Assembly: GCA_039029915.1 (NCBI GenBank)
Contig: JBCCFD010000017.1
Coordinates: 1 to 37,233, forward strand
DNA from: QQUD01 sp039029915
GTDB taxonomy: Bacteria > Chloroflexota > Anaerolineae > Promineifilales > Promineifilaceae
Direction: 5' to 3'
Length of the DNA: 37,233 nt
Of the stretch, positions 1-8,073 are shown piece after piece (the stretch's first letter is position 1; the number at the start of each line of letters is the position of its first letter). A model generated the notes under the pieces. The model did not search any database. It was not told the origin of the DNA and was given only the letters and a program-made list of their open reading frames with translations. The translations under genes and the position numbers were made by a program.

Positions 1-2230
1 CCGTCATGGCCACCTTATCAATGGGTGCTTTTTGGGTGGCCAATGAGTAAATGGCCGAGGCCATGGTGATACCTGCAGAAGGGCCGTCTTTTGGTGTTGC
101 CCCGGCTGGTACATGAAGATGGATCAAATGAGTGTTGATAAATTCAGTGGCTGCTTCATTATCCTTTAAGATGGACCGAATGTAAGTGTAGGCAATTTCT
201 GAAGATTCCACCATCACTTGACCCAATTGGCCTGTTTGTTTGAATCCGGGGCCCTTGGCTGGTACCGGAATAGACTCTATGTGCAGGGTAGCACCGCCCA
301 ATGAAGTGTAGGCAAGGCCTTGAATGACACCAATTCGCGGTTTCTCAAAAGCCTGTTCCTGAGCAAAAACACGACGCCCAAGCCATTTTGGTAGAATATC
401 CGCGTCAATCTCGACATTTTCAACCTCATCCTGGACAATCTTCATGACGGATTTGCGCAAAATTTTCTTGAGATTGTTTTCTAAATTCCGAACACCGGCT
501 TCCCGAGCGTACCCATCAATCACCTCACGCAAAATATCATCAGAGATGGACACGTGTTCGGGATTGAGGCCGTGTTCTTTAAGCTGCTTGGGGAGGAGAT
601 AATTTCTAGCAATCTCTTGTTTTTCTTCCAAAACGTAGCCCGAAAGGCGAATGATTTCCATGCGATCGAGTAAGGGGGCTGGGATTGTATCTAATTGGTT
701 AGCAGTAGCCACGAACAACGCTTTTGACAAATCAAATCGTACATCTAAATAATGATCTAGGAATTCTTTGTTTTGTTCTGGATCAAGCACTTCAAGTAGG
801 GCAGAAGCTGGATCACCCCTAAAGCTGGCCCCAATTTTATCGATTTCATCAATCATAATGACGGGGTTTGCGGTGCCGCTTGTTTTCATGGCCTGAATAA
901 ACTTACCTGGCAGCGCACCAATATAGGTGCGGCGGTGCCCTTTGATTTCAGCTTCGTCACGCATGCCACCAACGGAAAAGCGGTAAAATTCACGCCCCAA
1001 CGCCCGAGCAATAGAGTGTCCAATTGATGTTTTACCAACGCCGGGAGGGCCAACCAGCAAGATGATCGAGCCTGCTAAATCCCCTTTGATTATGCCTACT
1101 GAGATAAGCTCTAAAATGCGCTGCTTGACATCTTCAAGCCCGTAATGGTCATCATCAAGCACCTGAGATGCTTTTTGGATATCGTAATTGTCCTCCGTGT
1201 ATTTGCCCCAGGGTAGGGTGGTTAGCCAATCAAGATAGTTGCGCGTGACGTTAAATTCGGGTGATGAGGGTTCAAGAACCTGCAGTTTCTCAAGTTCGTC
1301 ATCAATTCGCTGCTGGGCTTCATCTGAAAGGTGCAGTTCTTTGAGTCGCTGTTGGTATTTTTCAGCCTCGGTTTCCGATCCTTCCTTTTGAAGGCCAAGC
1401 TCTTTTTTAATTTCAGAAAGCTGCTGCTTAAGAAAGAACTCTCGCTGTTGTTTAGAGACCCTATTTTCTATACGTTGACTTATTTGAGCCTTTATTTTAG
1501 AAATCTCAACTTCACGCTTGATTAAGATTAAGGCCTGTTCGATGCGTTCCCGAATGTTCTCGATTTCTAAGATGCGCTGTAGTTCTTCACCTGTTGATGT
1601 GGTCATTGAGGCAGAAAGGTCAGCGAGTGTGGCAGGATCATTGACGTTCATGCGCTCTAATAGGAATGAGAGACCTTCCTTAAAAAGGGGGTTAGATGCT
1701 ACAAGTTCTCGAATCGCATCGATGATAGAAACGGAATAGGCTTTGAGCTCTTCGTTGTTATCAAATTCTGGTTCGTCCCAATGTGAAACTTTGCCGCGGA
1801 AAACCGGTCCTCCCGTAATAACTTCTTTCAGATTAAAGCGGTCAATGACCTGGACGAGTATTTGCAGTGGCTCGCCAGGTTTGGGCGGTGACATTCTCAT
1901 AATCTTGGCTGAGATGCCTACCTGATAAAAATCCTCGCCGCTTTCAGGGTAATCGGCAGTAATACCTTCTTGCTCTGACCGAATAAGAATGAGCCCCAAA
2001 TGTTTTAGGTTGTTTTCGTTGGCTTCTTTTAGGATTGTTGCCTTTAAGGCTTCTTCGGTGATGATTACAGGGGCCATTGTTTTAGGAAATAACGGCCGTT
2101 CCAATAAAGGCACTAAAATCAATGTTGGTGGCAGAATTTCTTTAGCGACCACTACGGTTTTATTTTTTACTTGCTGTACTGTATCAGACTCTTTGGTCTG
2201 CTGGTCAATAATAATGGGTTCTTCAGACAT
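1..2230 (-). CDS. lon: ATP-dependent protease Lon (3' end cut off by window edge)
   Basis: Lon is a cytoplasmic AAA+ serine protease that degrades misfolded and regulatory proteins. Reading the minus strand from the ATG at 2230 gives an open frame of about 743 codons running off the window. The order is an N-terminal substrate-binding domain, a coiled-coil stretch rich in E, K and Q (about 1300-1560), an AAA+ module with Walker A GPPGVGKTS near 1045-1065 and Walker B-like VIMIDEIDK near 840-860, then the protease domain. The catalytic serine motif PKDGPSAG is present, with Ser at codon 718 (77-79). The catalytic lysine lies about 40 residues further on and is outside the window. No strong ribosome-binding site precedes the start. 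One ACGGCCGT copy lies at 2092. The gene diverges from the DUF2079 gene. The family call is near certain; only the C-terminus is unseen. Confidence 0.96.
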   Translation of the reverse strand, partial: MSEEPIIIDQQTKESDTVQQVKNKTVVVAKEILPPTLILVPLLERPLFPKTMAPVIITEEALKATILKEANENNLKHLGLILIRSEQEGITADYPESGEDFYQVGISAKIMRMSPPKPGEPLQILVQVIDRFNLKEVITGGPVFRGKVSHWDEPEFDNNEELKAYSVSIIDAIRELVASNPLFKEGLSFLLERMNVNDPATLADLSASMTTSTGEELQRILEIENIRERIEQALILIKREVEISKIKAQISQRIENRVSKQQREFFLKQQLSEIKKELGLQKEGSETEAEKYQQRLKELHLSDEAQQRIDDELEKLQVLEPSSPEFNVTRNYLDWLTTLPWGKYTEDNYDIQKASQVLDDDHYGLEDVKQRILELISVGIIKGDLAGSIILLVGPPGVGKTSIGHSIARALGREFYRFSVGGMRDEAEIKGHRRTYIGALPGKFIQAMKTSGTANPVIMIDEIDKIGASFRGDPASALLEVLDPEQNKEFLDHYLDVRFDLSKALFVATANQLDTIPAPLLDRMEIIRLSGYVLEEKQEIARNYLLPKQLKEHGLNPEHVSISDDILREVIDGYAREAGVRNLENNLKKILRKSVMKIVQDEVENVEIDADILPKWLGRRVFAQEQAFEKPRIGVIQGLAYTSLGGATLHIESIPVPAKGPGFKQTGQLGQVMVESSEIAYTYIRSILKDNEAATEFINTHLIHLHVPAGATPKDGPSAGITMASAIYSLATQKAPIDKVAMT

Positions 2231-2291
2231 AATTAAAAAGTATAGAGGGGAACTATTAATCTTTTGCAAGATACGCCTATAAATTATGTTA

Positions 2292-2320
2292 ACAATATCT
2301 ACACAATATCTACAGATATT
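2292..2320. promoter_or_regulatory. Tandem 11-bp repeat overlapping an inverted repeat in the lon/DUF2079 divergent region
   Basis: ACAATATCTAC occurs twice back to back (2292-2302 and 2303-2313). The second copy runs into AATATCT-AC-AGATATT (2305-2320), a perfect 7-bp inverted repeat. It lies about 60 bases upstream of lon, in the AT-rich gap between divergent genes, where an operator would be expected. It does not match the CIRCE heat-shock operator. The binding protein is unknown. Confidence 0.4.
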
Positions 2321-2454
2321 ATTCACAACTTTTTAAGAAAAGTTTCGTAAACTAGGTATTGAGAAGAATAATGTGACTTTAACCTACGGCGCCATAAACC
2401 CCTGAACACTTGCACCTAAGTCACCAATTAAATATTGATAAAGAGAAATCTCGT

Positions 2455-4341
2455 ATGGTAAATGATTTTGCCAAAAGATATTCATGGGTTCAAACATTTT
2501 GGGTTCAGTGGAGTATCTATTTGATGATGGTGATTTTTGTCGTTGTCATATTTGGATTGATTTCCAGACAATATGCCACGTTTGACACGCGCTCCTCTGA
2601 CTTGGATCGGTTTATTCAGGGTATGTGGAATACGTTAAACGGCCGTTTTATTTATTACACCATCGAAGAGCGGTCAATCATGGGGGGGCACTTTACCCCA
2701 TACTTTGTCCTCTTAGCACCAGCCCTATATATTTGGCCTGACCCTCGTGTATTTTCCCTCATACAAACTATTGGTTTAGCCGTCGGTGGCTTTTTTCTAT
2801 ATTTAATCGTTCGTCAAAAACATCCGACACTGGCTCCACTGATTGCCCTAGCTTTCTTTCTCAATCCATCTTTGCATCAGGTTGGACTATTGGAATTAAG
2901 AAGAATTATGTTGGCAGTGCCGTATCTCAGCATGGCGCTTTATGGCCTGTCTATCAAAGATAAGCGCTGGGTGTTTGCGGGTTTGTTTGTGGCACTTTTG
3001 TGCAAAGAAAACGTCGCTTTGCCTATGGCTATGGTTGGTGTCTACTACCTGCTTTTTGAGCGTGATTGGAAGTTTGGCTTTTTCTTAATCATCTTTGCCG
3101 TGGGATGGGTGCTAATGGTGCTCACAGTCATTAACCCTTTGGTTGATCCGCAATATACTCAAGCTGAAAATAGCCTGGATGCGTACAGAGGTTTTAACTA
3201 TTTTGCAGAATATGGGTCAACGCCACAGGCGATTATTGGCAGTCTGCTCCGTCAACCATTGGCAATTTTGCAATACATGTTTAATGGTGAGGCCCAAGTC
3301 GGCTTAATGCGCCTATTTTTGCCCCTTGGCTTTGTGCTCCCGTTTTTATCACCCAAAATTGCACTTATTGCAGTCCCCAATATGATTTACATGCTCTTAG
3401 GCAGCTACGAAATCATGCACCGCTTGGATGCTTGGTATGTAACAATCCCTGTAACCATATTTTTTGGAGCCATTTGTTTTAGAATCAAAGAGCTTTCGCC
3501 TAAGTGGGCAACAGCATTAACTGTTTCCGTGCTCGGTTTTTCGATATTGGGATATCAGCAATTTAGCCTTTTGCCATTCGGGGGTAGGCATGTTCCTGTG
3601 CGAAACATTGTAACTGAGCATCACCAAAAGGCTGCGGAGGTAATGGCGCTGGTTCCTATTGAGGCTGACCTCGCTACGCAAAGCGCATTTACACCTCATC
3701 TTGCTCTGCGGAGTGAGCTTTTCCTTTTTCCCTGGCTGCCTCGTTCGGGTGCACCAATGGATTATTATCTCCTCGATAAAAACCTAAAATCATACCCTTT
3801 AAATGAAATTGAGCGGAATGAAGCAATTAATAATGTGATCGCTGATCCTTTGATTGTTGTTGAGGAAGAGATTGATAATATTTATCTATTTAATTTAGAC
3901 GGAACGCATCATGCTGCGAACAGAGTGGATATGACCTGGGAGCAATCAATTCTGCTTGAGCGATATGAAATTGCTGTCACCAATGAAGACGGATTCTTTA
4001 AGACAACAACCGGACCGATTGAATTAAAAGAGGGTCAAGATATTAGGGTAACTTTTTATTGGCGAGCAACGGCCGTTCCGGAAGCGGATCGCACGATTTC
4101 AGTTCGGCTATCTTCAGGGGAGCAGCTATTAACCCAGCATGATATGGTGCCCAGCAACGGGGCGCGACCCACAAGTTGGTGGCAACCTGACTGGTATTTC
4201 CGAGATGTGTATTACCTGACTGTACCCATTGGGTTGGCCGCAGACCAGTATGAGCTCAATCTGCTTCTGTATGATTCATTGACGCTAGACCCTATTCCGA
4301 ACGATAATGGAGATGCTTTTGTTTTGTTAAACCATCAATAA
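2455..4341 (+). CDS. DUF2079 family multi-pass membrane protein
   Basis: This is an integral membrane protein of about 628 residues resembling the DUF2079 family, which has a GT-C glycosyltransferase-like topology but no firmly assigned reaction. A hydrophobic helix follows about 20 cytosolic residues. Then comes the DUF2079-like N-terminal loop (SSDLDRFIQGMWNTLNGR, then an acidic/His patch GGHFTPYFVLLAP) and roughly ten hydrophobic segments up to about residue 380. The last 250 residues are soluble and partly beta-rich, probably extracytoplasmic. I chose ATG 2455 because AAAGAGAAA precedes it and the N-terminus is then typical; a TTG at 2410 would add 15 residues but has no ribosome-binding site. 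The SDR gene follows after 10 bases, suggesting one transcript. The family call is good; the function is unknown. Confidence 0.8.
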   Translation: MVNDFAKRYSWVQTFWVQWSIYLMMVIFVVVIFGLISRQYATFDTRSSDLDRFIQGMWNTLNGRFIYYTIEERSIMGGHFTPYFVLLAPALYIWPDPRVFSLIQTIGLAVGGFFLYLIVRQKHPTLAPLIALAFFLNPSLHQVGLLELRRIMLAVPYLSMALYGLSIKDKRWVFAGLFVALLCKENVALPMAMVGVYYLLFERDWKFGFFLIIFAVGWVLMVLTVINPLVDPQYTQAENSLDAYRGFNYFAEYGSTPQAIIGSLLRQPLAILQYMFNGEAQVGLMRLFLPLGFVLPFLSPKIALIAVPNMIYMLLGSYEIMHRLDAWYVTIPVTIFFGAICFRIKELSPKWATALTVSVLGFSILGYQQFSLLPFGGRHVPVRNIVTEHHQKAAEVMALVPIEADLATQSAFTPHLALRSELFLFPWLPRSGAPMDYYLLDKNLKSYPLNEIERNEAINNVIADPLIVVEEEIDNIYLFNLDGTHHAANRVDMTWEQSILLERYEIAVTNEDGFFKTTTGPIELKEGQDIRVTFYWRATAVPEADRTISVRLSSGEQLLTQHDMVPSNGARPTSWWQPDWYFRDVYYLTVPIGLAADQYELNLLLYDSLTLDPIPNDNGDAFVLLNHQ

Positions 4342-4351
4342 GGAATAGGAC

Positions 4352-5095
4352 ATGGTGTTTTCAGGGAAGATTGGCATCATTACAGGAGGAGCCTCCGGCA
4401 TGGGGGCTGCCACCGTTAAGGAATTCAGTGAAGCTGGCGGGCAAGCAATTATTGTTGATAAAAATGTTTACCTTGCAGATGCGGTTGCTGAGCAAACTGG
4501 TGCAAAGGTGCTGGCTGGGAATGTAGCTGACTCTGAGTTTTGTAATTGGGTTATTGAGCAGGTGGTGGGGGAATACGGCCGTATTGACACACTGGTTAAT
4601 GCTGCTGGCGTAATTGCTCGGGCCAAAGGTGTTGATACTTCAGATGAAGCGTGGACACGCGTGATGGGGGTTAATGTCAATGGCACATTCTTTATGTGTC
4701 GGGCAGTATTACCCCAAATGCAGAAGCAGGGTGGGGGGGCAATCATTAATTTTGGCTCAATTTGGGGTGATGTGGGTGCGGCGGGCGTTCTCGCGTATTG
4801 TACGTCAAAAGGAGCCGTGCACAACATGACGCGGGCCATGGCATTAGACCACGCCACAGATAATATACGCATCAATGCGGTGTGCCCGGGGGAAGTGAAC
4901 ACCCCAATGCTACAATCCGAACGATCTGAGGCGGTCACTCCGGACCTTTTAGATCGTTTGGCTCAAACAGTGCCGATGGAGCGGTTAGCGGATCCCAGTG
5001 AAATTGCTAAAGTTGTTTTGTTTTTGGCATCAGAGTCGGCTAGTTACATGACAGGGTCGATGGTAACGGTTGATGCAGGGTTTACAGCACGCTGA
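4352..5095 (+). CDS. Short-chain dehydrogenase/reductase (classical SDR)
   Basis: A cytoplasmic NAD(P)-dependent oxidoreductase of 247 residues, the normal length for classical SDRs (3-oxoacyl-ACP reductase or sugar-alcohol dehydrogenase type). The cofactor motif TGGASGMG is at residues 11-18, NAAG at about 83-86, a structural Asn in VNVNGTF near 108-110, and the catalytic Ser136, Tyr149 and Lys153 (YCTSK). The C-terminal YMTGSMVTVDAGFT is typical. An AGGAATAGGA ribosome-binding site overlaps the end of the DUF2079 gene. The aldo/keto reductase follows after 55 bases, so the two may act on related carbonyl or sugar substrates. The substrate cannot be read from the sequence. The 156-codon minus-strand frame opposite it is a shadow. 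Confidence 0.92.
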   Translation: MVFSGKIGIITGGASGMGAATVKEFSEAGGQAIIVDKNVYLADAVAEQTGAKVLAGNVADSEFCNWVIEQVVGEYGRIDTLVNAAGVIARAKGVDTSDEAWTRVMGVNVNGTFFMCRAVLPQMQKQGGGAIINFGSIWGDVGAAGVLAYCTSKGAVHNMTRAMALDHATDNIRINAVCPGEVNTPMLQSERSEAVTPDLLDRLAQTVPMERLADPSEIAKVVLFLASESASYMTGSMVTVDAGFTAR

Positions 5096-5150
5096 TTTAT
5101 CTAAACGTGTTACCAAAACCCTTGAGACTTGAACCTTCTGGAGAAAAATC

Positions 5151-6158
5151 ATGAATTATAGATTGCTGGGAAGAAGCGGGATTCGTATTGCACCGTTGGC
5201 ACTTGGTACAGACAACTTTGCAAATCCAACATCAGAATCGGAATCAAAAGAAATCATTAACCGTGCCTTGGATGCTGGTATCAATATGATTGACACGAGC
5301 AACAGTTATGCCAAGGGGGAAGCCGAGCGAATTATTGGTCGGGCTTTGAAAGAAAACGGCCGTCGAGACGAACTGGTTGTTGCCACTAAGGCGCATTACC
5401 CAACCGGGACTGGTCTTAATGATCGAGGAAACAGCCGCTATCACTTGGTAAAAGCGTGTGAAGACTCTTTAAAACGTCTCCAAACGGATCGGATTGATTT
5501 GTATCAGCTGCATCGTCCTGATTTTGAAGTGCCCATTGAGGAAACCCTGGGTGCGTTAACTGATTTAGTACGTCAGGGCAAAATCCGGTATATCGGTAGT
5601 TCAACCGCTCCGGCGTGGAAGGTAATGGAGGCGCTTATGGTCAGTGAGCTTAAAGGGTACGTTCGCTTTGTGTCAGAGCAGCCACCTTATAATTTATTGG
5701 ACCGGCGTATAGAAAATGAGCTTGTGCCGATGTGTCAAGCTCATCAAATTGGTGTCTTGCCTTGGTCTCCAATGGCTATGGGTATATTGGCTGGAAGATA
5801 TGCTGGCTATGAAAAAAACGGTGTTTTTCCTGAGGCATCGCGTGCTTCTTTGCGAGGGGGAATATATGCTGAACGTATTACGAAGCGGGGCGTTGAGGTG
5901 GGGGATGAGTTTGTTAAATTAGCGCAGGAGCTGGGAGTTACGGCCGTTCAGCTTGCTATTTTGTGGGTTAAAGATCAACCTGGGGTAACTGCGCCTCTCA
6001 TTGGTCCACGCTCAATTGAACAGCTAGAACATTACTTACCCGTCATGGAAATGAGCCTCAGTGATGAAGTACGCAAGCGGTGTGATAACTTAGTTCCTCC
6101 TGGAACTGTTGTTGCAAATTTCCACAACTCAGCACCTTGGATGAAAATGAAAGTTTAA
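5151..6158 (+). CDS. Aldo/keto reductase
   Basis: A 335-residue NADPH-dependent aldo/keto reductase with the (beta/alpha)8 fold. The full catalytic tetrad is visible: Asp48 and Tyr53 (IDTSNSYAKGEAE), Lys80 (VVATKAH) and His121 (LYQLHRPD). The N-terminal RLLGRSGIRIAPLALGT and the C-terminal APLIGPRSIEQLEHYL belong to the YajO/IolS/Gpr-type subfamily. The start is supported by GGAGAAAAATC just upstream. It probably shares a transcript with the SDR. It converges on the O-methyltransferase with a six-base gap. The physiological substrate is unknown. Two ACGGCCGT copies lie inside (5356, 5940). Confidence 0.93.
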   Translation: MNYRLLGRSGIRIAPLALGTDNFANPTSESESKEIINRALDAGINMIDTSNSYAKGEAERIIGRALKENGRRDELVVATKAHYPTGTGLNDRGNSRYHLVKACEDSLKRLQTDRIDLYQLHRPDFEVPIEETLGALTDLVRQGKIRYIGSSTAPAWKVMEALMVSELKGYVRFVSEQPPYNLLDRRIENELVPMCQAHQIGVLPWSPMAMGILAGRYAGYEKNGVFPEASRASLRGGIYAERITKRGVEVGDEFVKLAQELGVTAVQLAILWVKDQPGVTAPLIGPRSIEQLEHYLPVMEMSLSDEVRKRCDNLVPPGTVVANFHNSAPWMKMKV

Positions 6159-6164
6159 TGCCTG

Positions 6165-6719
6165 CTATTTTTTAATCAATACGGCCGTTTTTCCAAACTC
6201 AATAGATTCTTGTCGATTCCAAACGGCCGTATTTGAGAACTCTGCTTCCAATTGAGCTACATCTAAACCGCCAATTAGCTCTAAATTTGAGCAAATTAGA
6301 ACGCCACCGGCTATTAGCAGCGCCTTGAGAGAAACCAAAACGTCAAGCGGCGGAGCAAACCCATCAAAAAAAACCATATCGTACCCAGTTGTTAACGTAG
6401 GCAGCACATCGCGAAAATTGCCGTGGTGGATTTGAATGCGGCTGCTTAGGCCTTCTTTTACAAAGTTTTGTTGTGCTAATTCAACATGGAGCGCATCACC
6501 TTCGACTGTATCTACGGCTGCATTCACATGCCCAAAAGCGAGGCAGCAAGCTGTGTATCCTAAAGCAGTTCCCAGCTCTAAAATTCGGCTGGGTTGATAA
6601 GATTGTGCCAGTTTAATCAAGCCAGGGCCATCTTCGAATGTATAAGCGCCACAGCCGTGCTCTCGGCGATGTATTCGGGTAGCTGCTTGAATTTTTAAGA
6701 AGGGAATAGGTTCATCCAT
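6165..6719 (-). CDS. SAM-dependent O-methyltransferase (class I fold, OMT3-like)
   Basis: A 184-residue soluble methyltransferase. ILELGTALGYTACCLA near residues 40-55 is the glycine-rich SAM-binding loop, DTVEGD near 74-79 the acidic loop binding the ribose, and MVFFDGFAPP near 115-124 resembles the catechol/caffeoyl-CoA O-methyltransferase family. It is short for that family (usually 200-230), with little N-terminal lid. It diverges from the terpene synthase across a 260-base regulatory gap, so it could tailor the terpene product. That is inference: in Herpetosiphon a methyltransferase finishes the diterpene, but I cannot show this one is related. Two ACGGCCGT copies lie near its 3' end (6181, 6223). 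Confidence 0.85.
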   Translation of the reverse strand: MDEPIPFLKIQAATRIHRREHGCGAYTFEDGPGLIKLAQSYQPSRILELGTALGYTACCLAFGHVNAAVDTVEGDALHVELAQQNFVKEGLSSRIQIHHGNFRDVLPTLTTGYDMVFFDGFAPPLDVLVSLKALLIAGGVLICSNLELIGGLDVAQLEAEFSNTAVWNRQESIEFGKTAVLIKK

Positions 6720-6835
6720 AGTTGCACCAGATTTTTCATAAAGAAATGCGTGTAGATATTGATGATTACTTATTTTATCTCATTCCACATCATTTCCATG
6801 AATTTCAATTTTAGAGGAATATGTCATATATTCTC

Positions 6836-6869
6836 TATACTTAAATTAATTAAAGTTAATTTAAGTATA
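6836..6869. promoter_or_regulatory. Perfect 14-bp inverted repeat upstream of the terpene operon
   Basis: TATACTTAAATTAA (6836-6849) pairs exactly with TTAATTTAAGTATA (6856-6869) across a 6-base loop. It lies between the divergent O-methyltransferase and terpene synthase genes, about 110 bases before the synthase start. It consists almost wholly of A and T, so it is a weak RNA hairpin and more likely a dimeric repressor/activator site or promoter element. A GATAAT hexamer (6939-6944) nearer the synthase is a possible -10 box, but no convincing -35 is seen. The rest of 6720-6980 is AT-rich and holds no gene I can support. Confidence 0.45.
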
Positions 6870-6980
6870 TAGATGTTCAACGCGCCTTCATACTAACCCA
6901 CTAGTATCTTTAGGGTATTTACGAAGTTTAGCTGGAATGATAATTTCATATTTGGGAAAACATTTAAGTGGGAGCCATCC

Positions 6981-7970
6981 ATGCAAGAGCAAAAAATGAC
7001 GCGACCTAACCGCAAAGCGTTTTCAAGTATTTTTTTGAAAACAAAATCTGTAACAGAGGCCGCTCGAATCAATGAGCAAAGCAAAACTCTAATCAATGAG
7101 CTTACCCATTGGTCCTCTCAGTTCCCAAGTATTCTACAGACGCGAATTCCCCCCCTGTCACTAATTCTTACGGCAACTTACCCGGCCAACAATTTAGATG
7201 CATTGCTTTTAACAGGAATGACGAATCTTTGGATATTTGCTGTGGACGATCTTTTTGACAGCGCGACACTTTCAACAAAATCTTTATCAGAATTAACCGA
7301 AAAGTTCAATTTAATCATAACAGAAGCCCCTTCCCCCACCCTACTGAACGACGAATTAGGACAAATTCTCGGAAACATTCGGAAAGATGTAGCCAAATTC
7401 TCTTTATTTGAGCATTTAGAAAGTAATTGGTGCAATGCCTTTAAAAACATGCTGAATGGCATGGTCAAAGAAGCTATCTGGAGAGAAAAGTTTCAATTAT
7501 TCAATGAGTTACCAGATTTAGACGGCTACTTGGAGAACGGTCTTAACACTGTTGGTGGCCCACCTCATATTTGGACAACCCTAATAACCACCAATGATTT
7601 TTCACTGTTAAAAGTGCAAAAAGCGTTAGATGAGATGGTCTTAACTGCTTCAGCTTGTATTCGGTTAGCAAATGATTGGCAAAGCTATGGTAAGGAAATC
7701 AAAGAAGGAAGTTTTAATTCTCTCACGATCTGGGAAAACCATCAGCGCTGTAATTTAAGTGGAGAATTTGCTCTGGAAGAAGCAAAAAAGTGCCTGATCG
7801 CTCAAATTGAAGAAGAGTTAGAAAGATTAAAGAGACTAAAAATTGATATCAATACTGAAACAGGTTTGCCTGAAACAGTTATCGTCAACATTGCTGAATT
7901 CGTTAGCGAATTTTATATGCAGCATGATTTTCATACGATGACACGAAAAACCTGCCTGCCTTTTGAGTAA
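6981..7970 (+). CDS. Class I terpene synthase
   Basis: A 329-residue soluble terpene synthase of the ionisation-dependent class I type, in which Mg2+ bound by two motifs removes diphosphate from a prenyl substrate. Both metal motifs are intact: DDLFD at residues 89-93 (DDxxD) and N231-D-x-x-S235-x-x-x-E239 (the NSE triad). Length fits bacterial single-alpha-domain enzymes (300-350). The usual C-terminal Arg-Tyr pair is not seen. ATG 6981 has GGGAG about 8 bases upstream. A class II cyclase follows, so the likely substrate is a bicyclic or rearranged diterpenyl diphosphate; the closest described arrangement is the kolavenyl diphosphate/kolavelool pair of Herpetosiphon aurantiacus. Product identity is inference. 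The gene has no ACGGCCGT copy, unlike most of the window. Confidence 0.88.
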   Translation: MQEQKMTRPNRKAFSSIFLKTKSVTEAARINEQSKTLINELTHWSSQFPSILQTRIPPLSLILTATYPANNLDALLLTGMTNLWIFAVDDLFDSATLSTKSLSELTEKFNLIITEAPSPTLLNDELGQILGNIRKDVAKFSLFEHLESNWCNAFKNMLNGMVKEAIWREKFQLFNELPDLDGYLENGLNTVGGPPHIWTTLITTNDFSLLKVQKALDEMVLTASACIRLANDWQSYGKEIKEGSFNSLTIWENHQRCNLSGEFALEEAKKCLIAQIEEELERLKRLKIDINTETGLPETVIVNIAEFVSEFYMQHDFHTMTRKTCLPFE

Positions 7971-7981
7971 GTTTATTACTT

Positions 7982-8001
7982 TGTTACCAAAGTTTTTAAA
8001 T
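7982..8001 (+). repeat. Possible degenerate relative of the 3'-end repeat
   Basis: TGTTACCAAAGTTTTTAAAT lies 11 bases after the terpene synthase stop. It matches the core of copy 1 (13109-13127) with one inserted base and one substitution. Short and AT-rich, it could be chance, but its position after a stop codon is the same. Confidence 0.3.
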
Positions 8002-8073
8002 ACTGCTTCTCTGGAAAAATCTAAAATTTCTTAAGAACGAAGTATTTATCAACTTACCAAGATAGAGATACGT

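Noticed and set aside
4575..4582. ACGGCCGT as a Gly-Arg or Thr-Ala-Val codon preference
   Set aside because: The octamer appears in all three frames, and on genes of both strands, so one peptide or codon habit cannot account for it.
4468..4938. 156-codon open frame on the minus strand
   Set aside because: It lies wholly antisense to the SDR gene, has a low-complexity Ser/Thr/Pro-rich product without domains, and no ribosome-binding site. A shadow.
7971..8073. A GGPP synthase or other small gene between the two terpene genes
   Set aside because: Only about 100 bases, AT-rich, with no open frame. It holds the weak 3'-end repeat relative.
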